Assembly: GCF_000238315.3 (NCBI RefSeq)
Contig: NZ_CP011925.1
Coordinates: forward strand, 1,054,001 to 1,118,000
DNA from: Pseudoalteromonas piscicida
Lineage (GTDB): Bacteria > Pseudomonadota > Gammaproteobacteria > Enterobacterales > Alteromonadaceae
DNA length: 64,000 nt
Reading direction: 5' to 3'
Part shown: positions 40,623-50,525 of the stretch, piece by piece
Layout of the letters: every line of letters begins with the position of its first letter
How positions within the stretch are numbered: the first letter of the stretch is position 1
The notes under the pieces: model-generated
Database searches by the model: none
The model's input: only the letters and a program-made list of their open reading frames with translations
Told to the model about the DNA's origin: nothing
Program-made: the position numbers and the translations under genes

Positions 40623-41855
40623 CTATTCGCAGTAATTCGCTACATACGTTAAATCGTTGATGTGCTCTGGGCCATCCATAATAAAGGTCGCTTGTGCCGT
40701 ATTTGGATCTAGTGTGTAGATCTTCGCATCTTCACCTGAATTACGACCAGACACGTATAAAGTGCCGTCAGAGCTTACTGCTAAACCTGATGCCCAATTT
40801 ACGCCATGCTCGCCAACAAGATCTAAAGTCATGTCACCCTTATCTAGCGTGTAAAGTGCTTTACCTGTTAGTACGTAAATCACGTTAGTATCTGCTGAAT
40901 ATGCAATATCACCATGTGAGAAGTCATCACCTGCATAGCTTAGTTTACCAAGCACTGTTTTTGCGCCTGTTTGCATGTCAAACTCATAAAGATAAGTTTT
41001 GCTGCTTGCGAGTAATTTAGTACCGTCTGGCGTTACTGCTGAACGGTATAATGGCCATGAAACCGCATTAGCAGCTAGCGTCTGCTCTGCACTATCTAGT
41101 GAAACTTTCCAAAGTGATGACGCCTTAGTTGCACTGTCGTTTTGTTCCATAAAGTAAAGTGCGCCATTGTGCGCAGCAATATTTGAGGCTGTGTTAGCGA
41201 TGCCGTCAACGTATGCATAGGTACCATTAACTATGTCGAATTTATAAACATAGCTATTGCTGTCTTCACCAAAGTTATTGATGCCATACACGCCTACGTT
41301 ACAGGTTACTGGCGGCTCTGGAGGTATAACTTCCTCTTCTTCTGTTACGACGACGTTGTCTAATAACGCACCATATGAGTCAGAAGTACCTAAACCCTGA
41401 AAACGTAACTGTGTCGAACTACCTGTCGCTTCAACCGTATACTCGTACTTTGTCCAGCCACGGGTCGTTGCATTCATCGTTACTAGTGTATTATCGCCAA
41501 ACCATGCACGTGCGCGATTAGTTGAATCATTGTTTACCACTCGAGGAGAGTAATAAAAACTCACTTTATACTTTTTACCAATCGTGGTTGGGATATTCTG
41601 GTAGATTGTATAATTTGCCGTCGAGTCAAGCTCTAGGTATTGATTGCCGTCTTGAGGTACGACAATACCAAGGCTTTGTTTTTGAATTTCGAATTTGGCA
41701 CCTTCTCTGCTCCAACCTTGGAGATTGTCAAATAACGCCCAATCACCAGAAATATTGCCTGATGTTTCAAACGAGCCGTTAACGACTAAATTGTCGGCTG
41801 CACTTGCTGTACCAACAACTGACATTAACGCTAAGGTTGCAAAGTTAAGTTTCAT
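40623..41855 (-). CDS. Secreted two-domain protein: carbohydrate-binding-like plus beta-propeller
   Basis: A 410-residue exported protein. The signal peptide is MKLNFATLALMSVVGTASAA. Residues 20-155 form a jelly-roll domain of the DUF642/galactose-binding type (starting NLVVNGSFETSG, ending ALLDNVVV). A short acidic-proline linker (EEEEVIPPEPP) leads to a C-terminal beta-propeller-like half. The ATG at 41855 is chosen because TGGAGTG sits just upstream; a GTG at 41861 would overlap that site. A sugar or cell-wall binding role is inferred. Confidence 0.75.
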   Translation of the reverse strand: MKLNFATLALMSVVGTASAADNLVVNGSFETSGNISGDWALFDNLQGWSREGAKFEIQKQSLGIVVPQDGNQYLELDSTANYTIYQNIPTTIGKKYKVSFYYSPRVVNNDSTNRARAWFGDNTLVTMNATTRGWTKYEYTVEATGSSTQLRFQGLGTSDSYGALLDNVVVTEEEEVIPPEPPVTCNVGVYGINNFGEDSNSYVYKFDIVNGTYAYVDGIANTASNIAAHNGALYFMEQNDSATKASSLWKVSLDSAEQTLAANAVSWPLYRSAVTPDGTKLLASSKTYLYEFDMQTGAKTVLGKLSYAGDDFSHGDIAYSADTNVIYVLTGKALYTLDKGDMTLDLVGEHGVNWASGLAVSSDGTLYVSGRNSGEDAKIYTLDPNTAQATFIMDGPEHINDLTYVANYCE

Positions 41856-42108
41856 AGCCACTCCAATAAAATAGAGCTAATGTAAATTTTTTGTTTACAT
41901 TAACATCACTTAATATAATACCATTGTCGTATTTTTTAAGTTTGCGGTCAATGAATAACCGAAAAACCAGATTTTATGATGTTTTACGTCTCTAAATAGG
42001 TTTTTAAATTGGTACTTTAGTATTGTTTTTGTGGCGTGAAAAATAGATGTTGAAACCTATCCGTTATATTGACTGAAGCTTAGGTTACGTATAGCAAGGT
42101 CATTAAAG

Positions 42109-43130
42109 CTAGTGGTTAACGGTACATCTAAGAATGTTTGTTTGATTGCAGTAATGAAAGTCTAAGTAGTAGTTATCCTTGGAGGGCGCCTGGCCAAGCG
42201 CTATCGTATTATAAAGCAATTCCGCTCCTTTTCGGCCCATTTCATAGGGGTTTTGGCCAATATTGATTGTTGAAAGCCCCTTTCCCAAAGCTTTAAGTTG
42301 TATCTCTTCTGTATCTGCGGAAATGATCACAGCATCGTGATTCGTGATCTTCTCTTTGTAGGGTAAGACGCGTTCAATATAATTAGAGTGAAATTGGGCG
42401 AAGCCTGCTACAGCAATAAAAATCGGGGGATTTTCATAACTTAGCAAGGTCAATAGTTGGCTTATCGCATCTTCGCGTTTACCCATTGTGTAAAGTGGGC
42501 ATCGTTCGTACTCTTGCCATCCCTGCTTGAGATCATTTCCTGTTGTTGAAAGGTTGTCTGTTGTATGTGTAGCAAGTGCATATCTAACGCCATTAATTCT
42601 TTTATCTAAATTAGGTGTTGAGTGATGACCTGTTTGAATACAAAACGATTGAAGCGCAGCCGTTTTATAAGGTTTGGCAGCTTCTCCTAGGGCAACACCA
42701 AATGCAAAGTTATCGGTTCCTACATAGGCGAGACGGTAATCTTTATGCTCTATTAAAAGGTCAGAGTCAAAAGTGATCACCGGGACTTCAATTGCTTCGC
42801 CTTTTTGAGTGAACGTGACACGAGATAGTTTGAATCGGTAGTTGATATTAATAAACCGTCTACCTTTTTATTCAATAGTTCGTTGATGATAAGGCTTTGC
42901 GTTCTAAAATCTTGATAGTCGTCTGCACCATCGTAGATACATTCTACATTTGGATGTTGTTTTGCAAAGTCTACACACCCTTTATACGATTGTTCATAAA
43001 AGGTGTCATTTTTAGTTTTGCCTACAACCGCGATGGTTATTTTCGCTTGAGTACTTTGACTCACTATCGCAAATAATATTAGCCCAAATACCAAGGTACA
43101 ATGGGAGAATAGATTTTCCTTTAACTTCAT
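42109..43130 (-). pseudogene. Frameshifted periplasmic sugar-type substrate-binding protein
   Basis: Two adjoining frames together make one ribose-binding-like protein. The first (43130 down to 42777) has a signal peptide and KITIAVVGKTKNDTFYEQSY. The second (42780 down to 42109) starts ITFDSDLL and carries the rest to FHYCNQTNILRC. Around 42781-42795 a single missing base explains the break: reading CAA-ATT-GAA-GTC-CCG instead of CAA-TTG-AAG restores the family-typical K-x-x-x-x-P-V-I-T-F-D. It is downstream of a LysR gene and has no permease genes, so it may have been a sensor partner. Confidence 0.7.
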
Positions 43131-43217
43131 GTTTAGAGTGAATTAATTTTCTTAAACTACTGCAAGCATAACGTAGATTCTTAGTAACGCAAATGAGGAC
43201 AACATTCCATCTTGCGC

Positions 43218-44108
43218 TCAATAGTGCATCGCAGCATTTTTCAATACAAATTGATGAGCATCCATATAGCTTTTAATAGCACTTTGCGCAATTCGTATCG
43301 TCGCGGGTACATCAGTACTACCTTTATGAATGCAAAATACTTCCACTTTTTCCAGCTCGAATTCGGGATCTACACGCTCTAGGTTATGATTATTAAATGC
43401 GATGATTTCTGGCACTAACCCAATACCCAAACCGCTTTCAATGAGCCCTATTGTATCGCTAACTGAGTTGGTTTTGTGATGTGCTTTGAATGAAAGTGGT
43501 TTAACGATATTTTGTGTTGTATGGATAAATTCATAATTTGTGACTTTGCCTTCCCAAGAGTTTGCAATGTAAGGAGCGGTTGTGTCGTTAAATTCACTGT
43601 CCTTTGCTTTATACAGCACGTCTCTAAATGAACCAATATATTGCTGTGATTGCTCCACATCTGCGCTTTTTCCCACTCTAACAGCAAGATCTATCCCCCG
43701 CTCCACTAGATTGAGAGGGCGATCTTCATTAATTAAATTCAGGCGGATTTTAGGGTGTGTCTTAATCAGCTTACATAGTGCAGGTGCAACGATGGTTTGC
43801 ATCAAAGCATAGGATGTTGTAACTGTTAACTGCCCTGCGAGTACTAATTGCTTTGATCTTGCTTTTTCCCAAGCTAATTCTGATAAATGGCTGATTTCAA
43901 GGCAGTATGCATAGAAGTCTTTACCAACGTTGGTCAATGATTGGCTTCGTGTGTTTCTATATAGTAGTGGTGTTCCTATTTCTTCTTCTAGTTTCTTGAG
44001 ATGTTGGCTGATCACTGATTTGGACAAAGATAACTTCTCCGCGGCTTTGGTCAGTGATCCTGACTCTACCACCCCCTTAAATATCATCATTCTTCTTAGT
44101 TTGTTCAT
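43218..44108 (-). CDS. LysR-family transcriptional regulator
   Basis: A 296-residue regulator with an N-terminal winged HTH (TKAAEKLSLSKSVISQHLKKLEEEIG) and an effector domain. The ATG at 44108 is preferred to a GTG at 44126, because AGAGAAG lies just before it. Such regulators of the CrgA/AaeR-like group have a strongly conserved recognition helix like this one. It is upstream of the frameshifted binding-protein gene. Its target is not evident. Confidence 0.85.
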   Translation of the reverse strand: MNKLRRMMIFKGVVESGSLTKAAEKLSLSKSVISQHLKKLEEEIGTPLLYRNTRSQSLTNVGKDFYAYCLEISHLSELAWEKARSKQLVLAGQLTVTTSYALMQTIVAPALCKLIKTHPKIRLNLINEDRPLNLVERGIDLAVRVGKSADVEQSQQYIGSFRDVLYKAKDSEFNDTTAPYIANSWEGKVTNYEFIHTTQNIVKPLSFKAHHKTNSVSDTIGLIESGLGIGLVPEIIAFNNHNLERVDPEFELEKVEVFCIHKGSTDVPATIRIAQSAIKSYMDAHQFVLKNAAMHY

Positions 44109-44867
44109 TTTAACTTCTCTTTTCACGTTACTTTATAAGATAAAGACCGCCACACTTAAGTAAAATTACATAAATATTACATAAATTAAACATGTATTTT
44201 TAATAGTTATAAATGAAATGTGCTTTTTGGTCTATACCAAATTCAGCGGCACTTTCCCAACCTAGCTAAAAGTGGTTATTGATAATTTTCTTAATCGTTT
44301 TAGGTTTAACCTTGTTTGAATTTTTAAGTCATTTAGATAACTTAAAGTGGCTGCGCTAACGGGCAGTTACTTTGATTTTTCTATACAAGATCAGATGGCT
44401 GACAATAGATTGAATTTATTTTCTCAACAAAGAATGTGCGTCTCATTTACAGCGGTAGAAACATTGAGTTCGATTTTATGAAACAGTTTAATTAAGATTA
44501 AATTTTGAGCGAAAGTGGCTGTAAAAATAAACTGTTGACTATCTGTCTGTAACAAATTCCTCTACATCTAAAGCTTTAGATGGCCAAGTTTTAGCTTGCT
44601 TTTGTTAACTTTTATTTACTTAATTTGTTGTTTTGTAGATTGTATACCGTGGTGTTTGGTGTTATTGGGAATGCAACTAAACCGCTCAATTTGTTAGAAA
44701 GTGTAGAAATTCTTCCATTCTTATTATCCCTATATCAATAATATTAAAAGTACATTTGGTTAACAAATTAACTACATGCACTTTTATCTTCAGTTGCACT
44801 TTGGAGACCGGTAAAGGTCTAGTGCAACTTAACAGTTAGAACACCGATTGATTAAGGAATATGAAAG
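44109..44867. other. Long intergenic stretch before the toxin-like operon
   Basis: 759 AT-rich bases between divergent genes, with no gene seen. It must hold the promoters of both neighbours. Its only clear element is the hairpin at 44792-44829. Confidence 0.6.
44792..44829 (+). promoter_or_regulatory. Two-part stem-loop in the leader of the toxin-like operon
   Basis: AGTTGCACT pairs with AGTGCAACT, and inside it AGACC pairs with GGTCT around GGTAAA. It lies 38 bases before the ATG, so it is probably a cis-acting RNA element or a regulator-binding palindrome. Confidence 0.5.
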
Positions 44868-46091
44868 ATGAAATCAATTAAGTTAAAGAAAAGCGCAATT
44901 GCTATCGTAACGTCACTCCAATTATTTGGGCTTAGTCAGCTCGCAACTGCGAATACCGACGTCCCAGAAATCTCACCAATTATGTACGATACACTTCAAG
45001 GAGATATTGAAGGTGCACCTTTGTTTGTAGATGTTGGTTCAGATGATTTTCTATTAACACAAGAGCAATGGCACACAATTCAAGTATTCGCTCAAGCTGC
45101 TGTTGGGTTACCAAACAACGAGTCTGCATTTAGAAGTTCAACGCGCTACCCTGACGACACGCCTTTGAATAACCACTATAAAGCGTTAATGGAAACGTTT
45201 GGAGAAATCAACGCATCTGGTCAAAACTGGAATCATAATATCTATCCTAACGTGATTGATTTAGCAACAAAACTTGCTAACTACTCAGACACTCATGCGC
45301 TATTAATTAACCCTTTTATCAGCCAATTAACCAACTTACATAACGCTTCACTTACGGGGGATATGCAAGCTGCTGAGCAGAGTCGCCAAGCCGCAATTTC
45401 ATTTCTCAATACCTTTATGAGTTTTATTGATTCAAACCTGAATAAAACAGAAGAAGTGGTGAATGAACTTATTAGTTTTCAGGGGGGATTGACTACGCAT
45501 ACAGGGGAATTGGAAACGCTTGAGAGTACATTTGCTGATATCTTGAATAAAGATCAGCCTGCGAATATTCGCGAAAAAATTAGTACCTTGCAAAATCGCC
45601 TAAACAGTCTTAACAACGAAAAAGACACTAAGTTGAAGATAGTTGCAGGCCTCTCTGCTGGAGGACCTTTAGTGTTGTTAATCGGCGGTTCTGTGCTTGG
45701 CAGCCAAGTCGAAGAACTCAAAGATGAAATAGATAAGGTTCAAGCACAAATTGATAGTTCAAACAAAGACCTAGCACATTCAGTGAGCCTGGCCGCATCT
45801 TACGAGATTGCTAAAGGCCAAGTAGATGGCATGAATGATAAGATCCTCAAAGCAATCGATAATGTGCGCTTAGTGCAAGTGCATTGGCAGTCTCTACTAG
45901 GAGATATGCGGTCACTTAAAGAAGTTTTAGAGCAACTAGACAGTGAAAATGCACTTCGAAATGCTAATGTTGTGGTAGCTGGTATTGTTTCATCTCCGCT
46001 TGCAAGCAGCGCAACAAACTCGTGGAAAGACATTTCAGACAAAGCGAGAGCATTTTTGCAAAACGCTTATCTACCTATCTCTGAGCAGTAA
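44868..46091 (+). CDS. XaxA/YaxA-like alpha-helical pore-forming toxin subunit
   Basis: A 407-residue secreted, almost all-helical protein. The signal peptide ends near residue 28 (LATA-N). Long coiled-coil helices surround a hydrophobic hairpin (IVAGLSAGGPLVLLIGGSVLG, about residues 260-280), which is the membrane-inserting part in the ClyA/HBL/XaxA superfamily. Length and architecture match the A subunit of binary alpha-xenorhabdolysins. The next gene encodes a larger protein of the same kind. Assignment is by architecture, and no catalytic motif exists to check. Confidence 0.6.
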   Translation: MKSIKLKKSAIAIVTSLQLFGLSQLATANTDVPEISPIMYDTLQGDIEGAPLFVDVGSDDFLLTQEQWHTIQVFAQAAVGLPNNESAFRSSTRYPDDTPLNNHYKALMETFGEINASGQNWNHNIYPNVIDLATKLANYSDTHALLINPFISQLTNLHNASLTGDMQAAEQSRQAAISFLNTFMSFIDSNLNKTEEVVNELISFQGGLTTHTGELETLESTFADILNKDQPANIREKISTLQNRLNSLNNEKDTKLKIVAGLSAGGPLVLLIGGSVLGSQVEELKDEIDKVQAQIDSSNKDLAHSVSLAASYEIAKGQVDGMNDKILKAIDNVRLVQVHWQSLLGDMRSLKEVLEQLDSENALRNANVVVAGIVSSPLASSATNSWKDISDKARAFLQNAYLPISEQ

Positions 46092-46111
46092 TCAAATACA
46101 ACATGCATTCC

Positions 46112-46167
46112 TTCCTTATTGCTATAAGGAATATATCACAGTACCTGAGCTAAATATGCTCAGGTAC
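46112..46167 (+). promoter_or_regulatory. Two hairpins between the toxin-like genes
   Basis: TTCCTTAT/ATAAGGAA (46112-46131) and GTACCTGAGC/GCTCAGGTAC (46141-46167) lie back to back. The second ends three bases before the AAGGAG of the downstream gene. They may set the ratio of the two proteins by RNA processing or translation control. Confidence 0.5.
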
Positions 46168-46180
46168 ATAAGGAGTTACT

Positions 46181-48529
46181 ATGAAACCAACTTTACTCAG
46201 CCTATTGATTGGCTGCGCTTTTTCGAGCCAAGCTGCGACTTGGAACGAGCTATATAATCTTGAGCTAAGTCAAAACCTACCGAGCGTTACGACTTCAAAT
46301 CAACAACAGATAGACACACAAAATTATTTGGTCTCGGCCTTACATGTCAATTTGAATGACGTGCTTACCAGTGCAAGAGATCATAATACTATCGTCATTG
46401 CTGCTGACACTCTAGAAATAGACCGAAACATGATTTTCGATGCGCCAAACAAACGAATTTTTATCGTCGCACGTAAAATAATGGGTAATGGTACGGTGAG
46501 TATCAATTTAGACACCCAAAATGCGCAAGCATCAACATTGGTATTTATGGCTGATAAAGTTGAGGCTAATATCAATATAATCACAGCTCATTCGCCAAGC
46601 GATGGTGAAATTGAACGCTTTAGTATTGCTCCAGACTCGTTTGGTACGCTATATCAAGTTATACAAGGCAATAAGTTCGCAACGCCTATTTCGCCAGCGT
46701 TAACGTCACTTATCTCTGTGCATAAAGAGTACTTTTTAGATGCATTTGAAAAGTCATTCGATATGGCGGCTTCTATCTATGATCAAAATCCAGCGTTGAG
46801 TATTGAGATGTTGAGCTGGCCTGAATCTATTTTAAACGCATCTCATGATGTTAGAGAATCTTCCGTTCAAGCAAAGAATTTTTACTTGCAGCTTGCTAAT
46901 TTTAAACAGTTTTTGTCGTACGCAACACTTAACAAAAACTATGTACCTAGCCTATCCCGCGACTTTTATGAGTTAACGATTAAAGCATATATTGAAGCGA
47001 TGGAAGCATATCAGGATAGCTACAATAATTTTCAGCAACAAGGCCGAAGTTTAGAAAACAAGCGCCAAGATCTCACTTTGATGCAGAATAACCTATTCGA
47101 TGTCGCATCTGCTGAGCAACGAATTATCTCTCGCTCTGTAGAGCAACTGACGAGCTTGGTAAAGACACTTGATGAACAAAAAGCATCATTCAGCGGACAA
47201 GAAAATAATGTCTTCTATTCAGGGGTCGAGTTTCAACAAGGAATTTTGGACTACAAACTAGATAAAATCACTGAAATTGGGCTTAAAGTACTTGAAACCG
47301 TAATTAGTGCAGGCACTGCATTTGCGGGTGCTGCTGGGGGTGACACCAGCGGTCTGAAAGACTTGGTCGCGAGCTTGCCCGCCACAATCCAAGAGATCAA
47401 TGAGTTAAAAACCAAAATTGATGATATCGCGTCATTAATGGATAAAGTGCAAACGGTTAGCGGCCAGTTAAACGTGCTATCGCAAAAAACTGCAGATCCG
47501 TTTTCTAGCAGTGAGCTTGCACAAGAGTTCAATCGCCTTAACTCACTCATTCCAACCAAAGAAGAGGCAAATCGAATTTGGGACGAATTTTTGATAACCG
47601 CTAAGGCGCAAATGAAAAAAGCCATAGATGAAGATATTGATGGTGCAAGCGACTACCTTGTTGCTATCGAAAAGTTGATTAATCATGGCAAGGCAATAGT
47701 TGCTGTAGAGATTGATATTGCCCAGGAGCAGTCTAGACAGATAGATTTGCGCATCACCGCTGATGCAAAGCTTAAACAAATCAATCGTATAGATGCATTT
47801 TTACAAAACACTCAAAACAGTCTAGATGAAATTCAGGGCATGGAGGAACAGCTATTCCGGACTTTGAATAATCTAAAACGTCCGATATTTGTTGCATTAA
47901 CAAACTATCAGGCGGCATTTAGCTACTGGTCTCTTGATGACACCATTGTGACACCAAGCCTTAATCAAAGTTATCAAGAATACCGCCTTGACTTAGCCTT
48001 GCTACGTGAGCAAGAGGCCGCGTCATTATTACGCTTTAACCCTCGACCTCAAGATTTTATGCTCACCATAGAAGAGTTAGATGCGCCGCAACAATTGCTG
48101 GATTTTGCGCAAGACGGTGAAATGAGTTTTACGCTGTCATTGGAAGATATTGATTTTTCCCAGTTTGATCGAGTTAGATTAGACGAGGTCAATGTTGTAC
48201 TAGAAGGTTCGGGGTTAAATGAGAACCAGCGCTATGATATCGAAGTAAGATCTAGTGGTTCATATCAAGATAGGTTTAAAGGGCAACCCTATCAATTTAG
48301 TGCAGAGTCGTTATACCGTTTGGTAAGTTACGAGCTGTTAGATAGCGAAACGACGCGCATAGATCCAATCACCAGTGGTGCAATCGCAAACGATTATGCG
48401 ATTAATTACTTTAAACCAACTCCGTTTACCACTTGGTCAATTAAGCTGAAAAATCCACAGCTTTATGACTTAAGTAAAGTGACGAATATCAGAGTGTCGT
48501 TTAAAGGAAATGCGATCCCCAAACAATAG
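46181..48529 (+). CDS. Large secreted helical toxin-like partner protein
   Basis: A 782-residue exported protein (signal MKPTLLSLLIGCAFSSQAA) in an operon with the XaxA-like gene. Residues 50-135 are beta-rich, like a short beta-helix (NTIVIAADTLEIDRN, RIFIVARKIMGNGTVSI). Residues 220-620 are long helices with a hydrophobic segment near 365-390 (VISAGTAFAGAAGG). The C-terminal 150 residues form a beta-sandwich (VRLDEVNVVLEGSG) that recalls the ends of Tc-type toxins. It is twice the size of a XaxB subunit. A role as the second subunit of a pore-forming toxin is inferred. Confidence 0.5.
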   Translation: MKPTLLSLLIGCAFSSQAATWNELYNLELSQNLPSVTTSNQQQIDTQNYLVSALHVNLNDVLTSARDHNTIVIAADTLEIDRNMIFDAPNKRIFIVARKIMGNGTVSINLDTQNAQASTLVFMADKVEANINIITAHSPSDGEIERFSIAPDSFGTLYQVIQGNKFATPISPALTSLISVHKEYFLDAFEKSFDMAASIYDQNPALSIEMLSWPESILNASHDVRESSVQAKNFYLQLANFKQFLSYATLNKNYVPSLSRDFYELTIKAYIEAMEAYQDSYNNFQQQGRSLENKRQDLTLMQNNLFDVASAEQRIISRSVEQLTSLVKTLDEQKASFSGQENNVFYSGVEFQQGILDYKLDKITEIGLKVLETVISAGTAFAGAAGGDTSGLKDLVASLPATIQEINELKTKIDDIASLMDKVQTVSGQLNVLSQKTADPFSSSELAQEFNRLNSLIPTKEEANRIWDEFLITAKAQMKKAIDEDIDGASDYLVAIEKLINHGKAIVAVEIDIAQEQSRQIDLRITADAKLKQINRIDAFLQNTQNSLDEIQGMEEQLFRTLNNLKRPIFVALTNYQAAFSYWSLDDTIVTPSLNQSYQEYRLDLALLREQEAASLLRFNPRPQDFMLTIEELDAPQQLLDFAQDGEMSFTLSLEDIDFSQFDRVRLDEVNVVLEGSGLNENQRYDIEVRSSGSYQDRFKGQPYQFSAESLYRLVSYELLDSETTRIDPITSGAIANDYAINYFKPTPFTTWSIKLKNPQLYDLSKVTNIRVSFKGNAIPKQ

Positions 48530-48549
48530 TGTAGTACTCGCACTTTACA

Positions 48550-49200
48550 GCCTAGTAGGAGCTACTTAACGTGGCGAACTGTTAACAAAAGTTCGTAGGA
48601 TTAGCCTGCCCCTACTTTGGTGAGACTTAAATATTTGGTAGGTCAGATTTCCTTGCGTAGGAGCCACTTCACGTGGCGATCTGTTAGCAAAAGCTCGCAG
48701 GATTAACCTACTCCTACTTTGTTGGGGCTTGATTATTCGCTAAATCAGATTACCTTGCGTAGGAGCCATTTCAGGTGGCGATCTGTTAGCAAAAGCTCGC
48801 AGGATTAACCTGCTCCTACTTTGTTGAGGCATAATTATTCACTAAATCAGATCGCCTTTTCGTAGGAGCCACTTCACGTGGCGATCTGTTAGCAAAAGCT
48901 CGCAGGATTAACCTACTCCTACTTTGTTGGGGCTTGATTATTCGCTAAATCAGATTTCCTTTCTTAGGAGCCACTTCACGTGGCGATCTGTTAGCAAAAG
49001 CTCGCAGGATTAACCTGCTCCTACTTTGTTGAGGCTTAATTATTCACTAAATCAGATCGCCTTTTCGTAGGAGCCACTTCAGGTGGCGATCTGTTAGCAA
49101 AAGCTCGCAGGATTAACCTACTCCTACTTTGTTGGGGCTTGATTATTCGCTAAATCAGATTACCTTGCGTAGGAGCCATTTCAGGTGGCGATCTCTTAAT
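48550..49200. repeat. Tandem REP/BIME array, about 6.5 units
   Basis: Units of 102-103 bases start at 48656, 48758, 48861, 48963, 49066 and 49168, with a diverged unit before them and the last one partial. Each holds a REP palindrome with a GTAG head (GTAGGAGCCACTTCACGTGG then CGA) and an inverted REP (reverse complement GTAGGAGTAGGTTAATCC). Units alternate between two types, so the true period is about 205 bases. No coding capacity. It lies between the toxin-like gene and the convergent MFS gene. Confidence 0.9.
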
Positions 49201-49225
49201 AAAAGCCTCCATGATAAGCTACCAC

Positions 49226-50410
49226 CTACTCTACAACTTGAGCCTTCAATAAAGATCTGTTATCGAGATAGCCACTAAAACGGGTTGCTAATAAGGCTGC
49301 AGCGCTGATAAGTGCCCCTACCCAAGCGGTGTCCTTCAGCGACATATTTTCAACAATTTGACCACCTAAGGCAGAGCCGAGCGCAATTCCAACGTTGAAG
49401 GCAGCGATATTCAACCCTGATGCGACATCCACCGCTTTTGGACTAAACTTTTCGGCTAGCTGTACAACATAGACCTGAAGACCAGGTACATTTCCAAAAG
49501 CAAATGCTCCCCACACTAGTACTGTGATCACCACGCCTACTTTCGACTGCATGGTAAATGTCAACACAGCCAAAATGACCGAGAGTAACGCGAAGATGAT
49601 GGTCAGAGCGCTTATCGGCCCTTTTTTATCGGCTAATTTTCCGCCATAGATATTGCCAACAGCAACAGATACACCATAAACCAGCATAATAATACTGACT
49701 GTTGCGGCGTTAAAACCAGCTTCCTGTTGTAAAATTGGCGCAAGATAGGTGAATGCCGTAAAGGTTCCACCGTAGCCGAGTATGGTCATAAGATAGATGA
49801 GCAGTAATCTGGGTCGCAATAATACCTTTGCCTGCTCAGATAGACTGGCAGATGTGCTTTGCTTTAGGTGCTTTGGAATTAATAATGCACTTCCCAATAG
49901 AGCGATAACACCTAAAGCAGAAACTACTAGAAAAGTGGCTCGCCAGCCAAACTGTTGGCCAATCCAAGTACCCAAGGGGACACCTGTTACGAGCGCAACG
50001 GTCAGTCCCTTGAACATAATGGCGATGGCACTTGCCTCCTTGTCTTTTGAGACCAAGCTAGTCGCAATCGTAGAGCCAATCGAGAAGAATACACCATGAG
50101 CTAGTCCTGTCATGATCCTCGCCAAAATCAGGCTTTCATAACTTGGCGCTTGCCACGCAAGCAGATTGCCAAAAACAAAGAGTGCCATCAAACTCAGTAA
50201 TACAGACTTCCTATTCCATCGTCCTGTCAGTGCAGTTAATACGGGCGCACCAACGGCAACGCCAATGGCATATAAGCTCACCAGTAAACCTGCACTTGGC
50301 AGTGAAACTGATAAGTCGGAGGCAATGGTCGGTACTAAACCAACAATGACAAATTCGGTGGTACCAATGGCAAATGCGCTTAATGTCAGCGCCAGTAATG
50401 CAAGCGGCAT
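49226..50410 (-). CDS. MFS efflux transporter (AraJ/YdhP-type)
   Basis: A 394-residue proton-driven exporter with twelve predicted membrane segments. Typical motifs are TEFVIVGLVPTIASDL in helix 1, LTGRWNRKSVL (motif A) and LARIMTGLAHGVFFSIG. The ATG at 50410 has AAAGGG six bases upstream and is preferred to a TTG at 50437. It is divergent from a LysR regulator that may control it. The substrate is unknown; relatives export sugars, nucleosides or drugs. Confidence 0.85.
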   Translation of the reverse strand: MPLALLALTLSAFAIGTTEFVIVGLVPTIASDLSVSLPSAGLLVSLYAIGVAVGAPVLTALTGRWNRKSVLLSLMALFVFGNLLAWQAPSYESLILARIMTGLAHGVFFSIGSTIATSLVSKDKEASAIAIMFKGLTVALVTGVPLGTWIGQQFGWRATFLVVSALGVIALLGSALLIPKHLKQSTSASLSEQAKVLLRPRLLLIYLMTILGYGGTFTAFTYLAPILQQEAGFNAATVSIIMLVYGVSVAVGNIYGGKLADKKGPISALTIIFALLSVILAVLTFTMQSKVGVVITVLVWGAFAFGNVPGLQVYVVQLAEKFSPKAVDVASGLNIAAFNVGIALGSALGGQIVENMSLKDTAWVGALISAAALLATRFSGYLDNRSLLKAQVVE

Positions 50411-50525
50411 AAATAACCCTTTTAAAGTGATAAGCAATAAGTTGGTGTAAGTGTGAAAGCTTTTTTATTTGCAAAAAATAGCGAAAATGACAAAATACTT
50501 TTGTAGAAAATGAAAAGGAATACGC

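Noticed and set aside
48550..49200. Regular repeats that could suggest a CRISPR array
   Set aside because: The whole 102-103 base unit is repeated, there are no unique spacers of constant length, and no cas genes are near. The palindromes have the GTAG head of REP elements.
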